Source: an uncultured Pelagibacteraceae bacterium (lineage in GTDB: Bacteria > Pseudomonadota > Alphaproteobacteria > Pelagibacterales > Pelagibacteraceae). Taken from it: a stretch of DNA of 9,364 nucleotides. The position numbers and the translations under genes are program-made. Below the pieces are notes generated by a model. It saw only the letters and a list, made by a program, of their open reading frames with translations, was not told the origin of the DNA and did not search any database. The stretch spans positions 1 to 9,364 of the forward strand of contig CAJXDV010000034.1 of assembly GCA_913052435.1 (NCBI GenBank), written 5' to 3'. This document shows, one piece after another, positions 1 to 5,702 of the stretch; positions within the stretch are counted from its first letter, which is position 1; each line of letters starts with the position of its first letter.

Positions 1-26
1 ACTCAAATAATAATAATAAAGAGTAA
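1..26 (+). CDS. Probable 3' tail of tatA (partial)
   Basis: Only the last seven codons and the stop are in the window. In the third frame the sequence reads Ser, four Asn, Lys, Glu and then TAA at 24-26, three bases before the tatB start. The polar, low-complexity tail is compatible with the disordered C-terminus of TatA. The main reason for the call is context: tatA normally lies directly upstream of tatB and tatC. The four AAT codons form a short trinucleotide repeat. Nothing diagnostic of TatA (membrane helix, FG hinge) is visible, so the identity is inferred from gene order. Another upstream gene, or non-coding sequence, is possible. Confidence 0.4.
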
Positions 27-29
27 TTA

Positions 30-266
30 ATGCCACAAATTGGCTGGTTTGAAATTTTAATAATTGTTACTATTGCTATAATTGTTGTTGGCCCCAAGGA
101 TTTTCCGGTCATGTTAAAAAAAATTGGTTCTTGGATTGGTTCAATTAAAAGATATGTCAGTGATGTACAAACACAAGTTTCTAAAATAACAAATGAAACA
201 ATTAGTGATGAAATAGAAAAATCAAATGATGAAAAACTTGAAAACAAGGAGGTAAATGACAAATAA
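30..266 (+). CDS. tatB: Sec-independent protein translocase subunit TatB
   Basis: TatB is the membrane subunit that, with TatC, recognises twin-arginine signal peptides and hands folded cargo to TatA. The 78-residue protein has the TatA/B layout. A short N-terminal membrane helix (about residues 5-21) begins IGWFEIL and has the intramembrane Glu8 typical of TatB. The hinge GPKDFP follows at 21-26, then an amphipathic helix to about residue 48 and a charged, disordered tail rich in Lys, Glu, Asp and Asn. The GPKDFP form, rather than the FG hinge of TatA, is what separates TatB from TatA. At 78 residues it is much shorter than E. coli TatB (about 170); the loss is in the variable tail and fits a streamlined genome. 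It starts 3 bases after the probable tatA stop and overlaps tatC by 11 bases, which suggests coupled translation. Confidence 0.93.
   Translation: MPQIGWFEILIIVTIAIIVVGPKDFPVMLKKIGSWIGSIKRYVSDVQTQVSKITNETISDEIEKSNDEKLENKEVNDK
246..252 (+). promoter_or_regulatory. Shine-Dalgarno site of tatC
   Basis: AAGGAGG, the strongest ribosome-binding site in the window, lies inside the last codons of tatB. Only three bases separate it from the tatC ATG at 256, shorter than the usual spacing. No later in-frame start precedes the conserved HLxELR motif, so it supports the chosen tatC start and translational coupling to tatB. Confidence 0.7.
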
Positions 267-1029
267 AAATAAAGAGGTTGGTTTTGTCAGTCATTTAGCA
301 GAACTTAGAAAAAGATTAATACATTCTTTAATATTTTTATCTATTCTATTTGTTATTTGTTATTATTTTTCTGAATATATATATGGTTTTTTGGTTGATC
401 CTTACGCAGAAGCAGTAAAAAATGATGAAATAAATAGAAGACTGATATTTACGGCACTTCAAGAAACTTTTCTTACTTATCTTAAGGTGGCTTTTTTTGC
501 TGCATTTTTTATAACAAGTCCATTTATTCTGATTCAAATTTGGAAATTTATTGCTCCAGGTTTATATAACCACGAAAAGAAAGCAATCATGCCTTATTTA
601 GTTGTAACTCCAATTTTATTTTTAGTAGGAGGTATGCTTGTCTACTATTTGATAATGCCATTAGCGATAAAGTTTTTCTTATCTTTCGAAAGTGTGGGAA
701 TTAATACAAATTTACCAATTCAATTAGAGGCTAAAGTAAACGAGTATTTATCTTTAGTAATGAAATTAATATTTGCTTTTGGATTAAGTTTTCAATTACC
801 AGTAGTTTTAAGCTTATTGGCTAGAGTGGGAGTGATAAACTCAGCTTTTTTGAAAGACAGGCGTAAATATGTTGTTGTAATAATATTTGCAGCTGCTGCA
901 ATTTTAACTCCTCCAGATCCAATTACCCAAATTGGTTTAGCTATACCATTATTAATTTTATATGAATTATCAATTTTTTCAGTAAATATTATTGAAAGAA
1001 AAGAAGAAGAAAAAAATGCACAATATTAA
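256..1029 (+). CDS. tatC: Sec-independent protein translocase subunit TatC
   Basis: TatC is the polytopic core of the twin-arginine translocase and binds the RR signal peptide on its cytoplasmic face. The 257 residues match the usual family length. The cytoplasmic N-terminus carries HLAELR at 13-18, including Glu16 and Arg18 of the signal-binding site. The second loop carries FIAPGLYNHEKK at 98-109, whose Glu107 corresponds to the conserved Glu103 of E. coli. TPPDP at 218-222 lies between the last two helices. Six membrane segments are apparent, at about 21-41, 74-96, 112-134, 161-187, 204-218 and 223-243. At the intramembrane position where E. coli has Glu170 the motif here reads FGLSFQLP (Gln180); from memory Gln is common there in alphaproteobacteria. 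The ATG at 256 overlaps tatB by 11 bases and the 3' end overlaps serS by 14 bases, indicating an operon. Confidence 0.97.
   Translation: MTNKNKEVGFVSHLAELRKRLIHSLIFLSILFVICYYFSEYIYGFLVDPYAEAVKNDEINRRLIFTALQETFLTYLKVAFFAAFFITSPFILIQIWKFIAPGLYNHEKKAIMPYLVVTPILFLVGGMLVYYLIMPLAIKFFLSFESVGINTNLPIQLEAKVNEYLSLVMKLIFAFGLSFQLPVVLSLLARVGVINSAFLKDRRKYVVVIIFAAAAILTPPDPITQIGLAIPLLILYELSIFSVNIIERKEEEKNAQY
1000..1010 (+). promoter_or_regulatory. Purine-rich ribosome-binding tract before serS
   Basis: An AAG-repeat tract (AAAGAAGAAGA) lies in the end of tatC, five bases before the ATG at 1016. It resembles the AAGGAG core only partly but is the best anti-SD match available. It favours the ATG at 1016 as the serS start over the upstream in-frame TTG at 992, which would place the tract inside the coding region and add an atypical run of lysines. 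Confidence 0.45.
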
Positions 1030-2275
1030 AGAAATAAGAATAAATTTTGAAAATTTTAAAAAAATTATGAAGTTAAGAAATGTTGAAACTAATCTAGATG
1101 AAATTTTAATATTAGATAAAGAGAATAGAAATTTTATTCAAAAAAAAGAAACTCTTGAAATGGAAAAGAAAAAAATTTCAAAATCTAAAGATGAAAGCCT
1201 GTTTACAAAATCAAAAGAAATTTCAATAAAAATAGAAGATTTAATTAAAAAACAAACTTTAATTAATAATAAACTAAATAATATTCTATCATCTATCCCT
1301 AATATACCATTAAATGATGTTCCTCCTGGAAAAGATGAAAATGATAATAAAGAAGTGTCAAAATCTGGAGAAATAAAAAATTATAATTTTAGACCAAAAA
1401 CACACTATGAAATTGGTAAAGAATTAAATATGCTAGATTTTGATTTGGCAACAAAAACTACAGGATCAAGATTTGTATTTGTAAAAGGAAAACTTGCCGC
1501 TTTAGAAAGAGCAATATCAAATTTTATGATGGATACACATACTCAAATAAATGGTTATACAGAAATTTCACCTCCGCTTATGGCTACCGATGATACTATG
1601 TATGGAACTGGCCAATTACCTAAGTTTGAAAATGATCAGTTTGAAATTAAAATTGATGAAAAAAATGATAGAAAATTTCTTATACCAACTGCTGAAGTTA
1701 TATTAACTAACATGGTAAAAAATAAATTAATTAATTTAAATTTACTACCTATGAGATTGGTTGCTTCAACACCATGTTTTAGAAAAGAGGCAGGAAGTTA
1801 TGGTAAAGATACTAAGGGCATGATTAGACAACATCAATTCTATAAAGTTGAGTTGGTAAGCATAGTAGATAACAATAAATGTGAGGAGGAACTAGAACGC
1901 ATGACTAATTGCGCAACCATGATACTAGACAAGCTGAAACTTCCTTATAGAAAAATAATTTTAAGCACTGGTGATATGGGATTTAGTGCAGAGAAAACCT
2001 ACGATATTGAAGTTTGGCTTCCGTCTGAAAATAAATATAGAGAAATTTCAAGCTGTTCGTCTTGTGGAACTTTTCAGGCTAGACGTATGAAAGCTAGATA
2101 TAAAAGTAATAGTAATGCGACAGAATTCGTTGGAACTTTAAATGGTAGTGGTCTAGCAGTTGGCAGAACATTAATCGCAATTATAGAAAATTATCAAACA
2201 GAAGAAGGTTCAATTAACATACCTGAAGTTTTAAAACCTTATATGGGAAATATTCATAAAATATCTATCAATTAA
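1016..2275 (+). CDS. serS: Seryl-tRNA synthetase
   Basis: This class II aminoacyl-tRNA synthetase charges tRNA-Ser, and tRNA-Sec where present, with serine in the cytoplasm using ATP. The 419-residue product has the normal length and order. A Lys/Glu-rich helical tRNA-binding arm spans about residues 28-105, followed by the class II catalytic domain. Visible active-site elements are TAE at 225-227, motif 2 with FRKEAGSYG (Arg256, Glu258) and RQHQF (Arg271), the serine-pocket segment EISSCS at 343-348, and motif 3 GSGLAVGRTL with Arg384. I chose the ATG at 1016 because it gives the family-like beginning MHNIKEIR and follows a purine-rich tract; an in-frame TTG at 992 would add eight mostly lysine residues. 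The gene overlaps tatC by 14 bases, an arrangement known in alphaproteobacteria. One oddity is Thr352 in GTFQARR, where most family members have Asp (DFQARR). Confidence 0.97.
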   Translation: MHNIKEIRINFENFKKIMKLRNVETNLDEILILDKENRNFIQKKETLEMEKKKISKSKDESLFTKSKEISIKIEDLIKKQTLINNKLNNILSSIPNIPLNDVPPGKDENDNKEVSKSGEIKNYNFRPKTHYEIGKELNMLDFDLATKTTGSRFVFVKGKLAALERAISNFMMDTHTQINGYTEISPPLMATDDTMYGTGQLPKFENDQFEIKIDEKNDRKFLIPTAEVILTNMVKNKLINLNLLPMRLVASTPCFRKEAGSYGKDTKGMIRQHQFYKVELVSIVDNNKCEEELERMTNCATMILDKLKLPYRKIILSTGDMGFSAEKTYDIEVWLPSENKYREISSCSSCGTFQARRMKARYKSNSNATEFVGTLNGSGLAVGRTLIAIIENYQTEEGSINIPEVLKPYMGNIHKISIN

Positions 2276-2329
2276 GAGTTGTCTTTAAATATCATTTAGT
2301 ATAGATAATCTTAATTTAAAAGGAACATT
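2276..2329 (+). promoter_or_regulatory. serS-yajC gap with possible weak promoter and yajC SD
   Basis: This 54-base gap is the largest between co-directional genes in the window. It contains an AAAAGGAA ribosome-binding site at 2318-2325, six bases before the yajC ATG counted from the GG. Upstream, GATAAT at 2304-2309 resembles a -10 box (5 of 6). TTGTCT at 2279-2284 could serve as a weak -35 (4 of 6), though the 19-base spacing is long. In DNA this AT-rich such matches arise easily, so the promoter is a suggestion only; the SD is firmer. No stem followed by a T run is visible, so there is no sign that the tat-serS transcript ends here. Confidence 0.3.
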
Positions 2330-2614
2330 ATGGACGCTGGAATTGGTCAATTTATACCATTAATTTTAATTTTTGTAATTTTTTATTTCTTTTTGATAAG
2401 ACCGCAACAAAAAAAAGTTAAAGCACACAAAGCTATGGTTGAGACTTTGAAGAGAGGAGACAAAGTTGTAACTTCTGGAGGCATAGTAGGTACGGTTGAA
2501 AGAGTCATAGATAATGAAAAAGTAGAGGTTAAAATTTCAGAAAATGTTAATGTTGAAATTATAAGATCAACCGGCATACAAGGTTTAGTAAATTCTCCAG
2601 AAACAAAAAAATAA
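2330..2614 (+). CDS. yajC: Preprotein translocase accessory subunit YajC
   Basis: YajC is a small inner-membrane protein that co-purifies with SecD and SecF as part of the holotranslocon; it is generally dispensable. The 94 residues are a typical family length. A single membrane helix spans about residues 7-23 and is followed by the hallmark RPQQKK at 24-29. A cytoplasmic domain follows, with LKRGDKVVTSGG near 40-51 and IVGTV at 52-56. The ATG is preceded by AAAAGGAA at good spacing. The gene sits 12 bases before secD, the classic yajC-secD-secF order, so joint transcription is expected. The basic stop-transfer sequence after the helix predicts a cytoplasmic C-terminal domain. Confidence 0.96.
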   Translation: MDAGIGQFIPLILIFVIFYFFLIRPQQKKVKAHKAMVETLKRGDKVVTSGGIVGTVERVIDNEKVEVKISENVNVEIIRSTGIQGLVNSPETKK

Positions 2615-2626
2615 CATTATAATAAA

Positions 2627-4180
2627 GTGTTATACTTTTCAAAAATAAGAATTATTTCAGTTTTCTTATTTACATTTATTTTATCTTATTTTGCCTTGTC
2701 AAATTTTACAAAATTTGATGATAATTTTTTTTCAAAAAATATTAACCTTGGTTTAGATCTGCAAGGAGGTTCCTACTTATTACTTGAAATTGATAATAAG
2801 CCTGTAGTTACCTTAAAATTGCAAAGTAAAATTATAGAATTTAAAAAATTTTTTAAGGATCAAAATTTAATTTTAAAAAATTTTTTATTAGATGAAAATT
2901 CTATTAATTTTGAATCTAATTCTAATGATGTTAATAAAATCAAAAATATACTTGATGATGATAATAGTGAAATTAACAGATATTTTCACCAATTCAAAAC
3001 TCATGAATTTAATTTTATTGAAGAAAACAATTTTTTTAAAATTTCTTTATCAAATTATGGCTTAATATTATTAAAAAATTCATCATTAGACCAAGCAATT
3101 GAAATTGTTAGAAGAAGAGTTGATGAAATTGGTACGAATGAACCAAATATACTTAAAAGAGGAAATGATAGAATACTTGTTGAATTACCTGGACTAGATG
3201 ATCCTGGAAGGATTAAATCTTTATTAGGAAAAACTGCAAATCTTACATTTCAATTTATTACTCAAAATTCAGAAGAGTCATTTGGAACAGAGAAATTACA
3301 ATTTGAAGATGGATCAGAAGAAGTTATTGTTAGCAAACGTATTATATTAAATGGCGATAATTTAATTGATGCAAAGACAACAGTTAACCCGGAAACTAAT
3401 GAAACTGTTGTTAGTTTTAATTTGAATAGAGTGGGAGCAAAAAAATTTGCTAAGGCAACTACTACAGGAGTAGGTAAAAGATTAGCTATAATTTTAGACG
3501 GAAAAATTATAAGCGCTCCAGGCGTAAGAGAGCCAATTATTGGTGGATCTGGACAAATTTCTGGTAATTTTACATTTCAATCAGCCACTGATCTTGCTTT
3601 GTTGTTAAGATCTGGAGCATTACCTGCGCCGTTAAATATTATTGAAGAAAGAACGGTCGGACCTGATTTAGGACAAGATTCCATCGATGCTGGTATTTTA
3701 TCTCTGATAATAGGTTTTATCTTAGTGGTGCTATTTATGATTTATAAATACAAAATTTTTGGATTGATAGCAAATTTTGCATTAATAATTAACTTATTTT
3801 TGCTTATTGGTATTCTTACTTTGTTTGAAGCAACATTAACTCTTCCTGGAATAGCAGGTATAATTCTTACAGTTGGTATGGCTGTTGATGCCAATGTATT
3901 AATCTTTGAAAGAATTAAAGAAGAAATTAAAAATGAAAAGAATTCTATTATTGCTTTTGATTCTGGTTATACAAAATCTAGAACAACAATTCTAGATGCC
4001 AACATAACAACTTTAATTGCAGCTTTTATATTATTTTTTATGGGTTCTGGACCTGTAAAAGGTTTTTCAGTGACTTTAGCGGTTGGAATACTCACAACTC
4101 TATTTTCAGTATATTTTATAGCAAGATTATTCACGGCATTTTACGTAATTAAAAACAAACATAAGGAAAAACTTATTTAA
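2627..4180 (+). CDS. secD: Protein translocase subunit SecD
   Basis: SecD works with SecF as a proton-driven RND-type motor that pulls preproteins out of the SecYEG channel on the periplasmic side. A first membrane helix (about 7-25) is followed by INLGLDLQGG at 39-48, a large periplasmic part to about residue 345 containing VRRRVDEIG at 161-169, and five more helices from about residue 353 on. GMAVDAN at 417-423 holds Asp421, the position of the conserved proton-pathway aspartate (Asp519 in E. coli). At 517 residues it is shorter than E. coli SecD (615), mainly in the periplasmic part. The start is a GTG, accepted because the resulting MLYFSKIRI matches the usual SecD N-terminus. No clear Shine-Dalgarno sequence precedes it, so it may depend on coupling to yajC 12 bases upstream. 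The stop codon directly abuts the secF ATG. Confidence 0.96.
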   Translation: MLYFSKIRIISVFLFTFILSYFALSNFTKFDDNFFSKNINLGLDLQGGSYLLLEIDNKPVVTLKLQSKIIEFKKFFKDQNLILKNFLLDENSINFESNSNDVNKIKNILDDDNSEINRYFHQFKTHEFNFIEENNFFKISLSNYGLILLKNSSLDQAIEIVRRRVDEIGTNEPNILKRGNDRILVELPGLDDPGRIKSLLGKTANLTFQFITQNSEESFGTEKLQFEDGSEEVIVSKRIILNGDNLIDAKTTVNPETNETVVSFNLNRVGAKKFAKATTTGVGKRLAIILDGKIISAPGVREPIIGGSGQISGNFTFQSATDLALLLRSGALPAPLNIIEERTVGPDLGQDSIDAGILSLIIGFILVVLFMIYKYKIFGLIANFALIINLFLLIGILTLFEATLTLPGIAGIILTVGMAVDANVLIFERIKEEIKNEKNSIIAFDSGYTKSRTTILDANITTLIAAFILFFMGSGPVKGFSVTLAVGILTTLFSVYFIARLFTAFYVIKNKHKEKLI

Positions 4181-5074
4181 ATGGCAAATATATCATTCAA
4201 TAAATTTTATAAAAAGTTTAATCTGCTTTCTTTAATCTTAATATTTTTTTCTCTAATATTGCTATTATTCAAGGGTTTAAATTATGGTGTTGACTTTAAA
4301 GGAGGTACGTTAATTGAGATTAGAACTGATCAAAATTCTAGCAATATAACTCTTATAAGAGATAGTTTTAATCAAATGGATTTGGGCGATGTTTCTGTAA
4401 AAAAATTTGGTAATGAAACAGATTTTATAGTTAAATTTGAAAAACAAAAATCAAAAGATCCAAAATTTATAGATAATATTAAAACAAAATTGTCTAGTTC
4501 CATTGGAAATGTAGATTTTAGAAGAGTTGAAAAGGTGGGTCCAAAAGTTAGTTCAGAATTACTTAAATCCGGAATTATAGCAATAGTATTATCGCTCGCC
4601 GCTATGCTTTTATATATATGGATTAGATTTGAATGGCAATTTAGCTTAGGAGCAATTTTAGCTTTATTTCACGATGTAATTATAACTCTAGGTGTATTTT
4701 CAATATTTTCATTAGAGATAAATCTATCAATTGTTGCAGCCATATTAACAATTGTTGGTTACTCAATGAATGATACAGTGGTTATTTTTGATAGAGTTAG
4801 GGAAAATTTAAAAAAATATGCAGATATAAAAATATTTGAATTAACTAATATTTCTATAAATGAAACACTTTCTAGAACCATAATTACTTCAGTAACAACA
4901 TTGCTTGCGTTGCTATCAATATATATTTTTGGAGGAGAAATTTTGAAAGGTTTTTCTTTAGCAATGATTTTAGGTGTAATATTTGGAACTTATTCTTCAA
5001 TATATATAGCAAATCCAATACTTGTTTTACTGAAGGTTAGTCAACGAACAGTAATTAAGGAGGAAAAAAGTTAA
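4181..5074 (+). CDS. secF: Protein translocase subunit SecF
   Basis: SecF is the partner of SecD in the proton-driven export motor. The 297 residues fit the family. A first helix (about 14-31) is followed by GVDFKGG at 36-42, a short periplasmic domain with VEKVGPKVS from residue 116, and five more helices from about residue 128. RFEWQFSLGAILALFHD precedes the signature YSMNDTVVIFDR, whose Asp198 is the conserved membrane aspartate. ETLSRTIITS and GGEILKGFS lie before the last helices. The ATG follows the secD TAA with no gap. AAGGA at 4163-4167, inside secD, is a distant ribosome-binding candidate 13 bases upstream, so translational coupling is likely. The 3' end overlaps the converging membrane-protein gene by four bases with no terminator between them. 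Confidence 0.97.
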   Translation: MANISFNKFYKKFNLLSLILIFFSLILLLFKGLNYGVDFKGGTLIEIRTDQNSSNITLIRDSFNQMDLGDVSVKKFGNETDFIVKFEKQKSKDPKFIDNIKTKLSSSIGNVDFRRVEKVGPKVSSELLKSGIIAIVLSLAAMLLYIWIRFEWQFSLGAILALFHDVIITLGVFSIFSLEINLSIVAAILTIVGYSMNDTVVIFDRVRENLKKYADIKIFELTNISINETLSRTIITSVTTLLALLSIYIFGGEILKGFSLAMILGVIFGTYSSIYIANPILVLLKVSQRTVIKEEKS

Positions 5075-5673
5075 TATAAGTTTTGTGCAGCTACCATAGA
5101 CAGTAACATTGGTAGAGATAACAGGGTATTTGTTCTTGAAAATAACATTGCTGTTTTAGCTGATTTTGCTTTTAGATCAGGTTCGCAGGCAACCATTCCA
5201 AGAGCTCTTTTTTGATTAGGCCAAATTACAAACCAAACGTTAAATGCCATTATTAAACCTAACCACATTCCAATTCCTATAGCTGTAATTTTTCCACCTC
5301 CTGAGCCTATACCTAGTGTCATTGCTTCATGAATATATCCATTTAAATAAGATAAAATTAAGCCAGATATTATTGTAAATAAAGCAGACCATCTAAACCA
5401 AAATAAAGCTGCTGGAGCAATTACTTTTCCAATAGCTGGTTTTTGTTCATCTGGTATTTTGGCCATATTTGGTATTTGAACAAAATTGAAATACCATAAT
5501 AAACCAATCCACATAATTCCAACCACAACATGAATATATCTAAATAACCAACTCCAAAAAAGTTTGTCGAAATCAAATCCATCGTTTCCAAAGAATAATC
5601 CTAGAAACAAAATAATTGATATACCTATAGAAACATTAATTGTTTTAGGTAATGATTTTAGAATCGAAGACAT
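5071..5673 (-). CDS. Multi-pass membrane protein related to the PuuD (urate hydroxylase) N-terminal domain
   Basis: The 200-residue protein has about five hydrophobic helices (near 12-29, 43-63, 86-110, 128-152 and 181-197). It carries motifs I associate with the membrane domain of PuuD-type urate hydroxylases (Pfam Urate_ox_N): HVVVGIMWIGLLWYFNF at 48-64, WFRW at 92-95, NVWFVIWPNQ at 145-154 and SRTNTLLSLPM at 179-189. Full PuuD proteins have a longer membrane domain plus a C-terminal cytochrome c. Here there is no CXXCH and the only cysteine is Cys163, so a heme c electron acceptor is absent. His48 and His115 are the only histidines. No purine-degradation gene is nearby. The family assignment is by motif memory, and urate oxidation is not demonstrated; the real role is unknown. 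The gene lies 29 bases after uvrA and is probably co-transcribed with it. No strong SD precedes the ATG. Confidence 0.65.
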   Translation of the reverse strand: MSSILKSLPKTINVSIGISIILFLGLFFGNDGFDFDKLFWSWLFRYIHVVVGIMWIGLLWYFNFVQIPNMAKIPDEQKPAIGKVIAPAALFWFRWSALFTIISGLILSYLNGYIHEAMTLGIGSGGGKITAIGIGMWLGLIMAFNVWFVIWPNQKRALGMVACEPDLKAKSAKTAMLFSRTNTLLSLPMLLSMVAAQNLY

Positions 5674-5702
5674 AATATATCTTATTACTATTTTACTTAA
5701 AG

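Noticed and set aside
4..17. AAT trinucleotide run, considered as a phase-variable microsatellite
   Set aside because: There are only about four units, they probably encode asparagines at the end of tatA, and single-unit changes would not shift the frame.
346..537. Minus-strand open frame inside tatC
   Set aside because: Lys/Ile/Phe/Cys-rich low-complexity shadow of TatC membrane segments; no independent evidence.
2383..2577. Minus-strand open frame inside yajC
   Set aside because: Complete overlap with a confidently identified gene and no start signal or motif.
5056..5071. T-rich stretch right after the minus-strand stop codon, considered as a terminator for the uvrA operon
   Set aside because: Six consecutive T's occur on the minus strand, but no GC-containing stem precedes them. 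The stretch is simply the complement of the purine-rich end of secF.
5091..5115. Inverted repeat CTACCA...TGGTAG just after the secF stop, considered as a secF terminator
   Set aside because: The stem is only six pairs with a 13-base loop, lies within the coding sequence of the convergent gene and is not followed by a T run.
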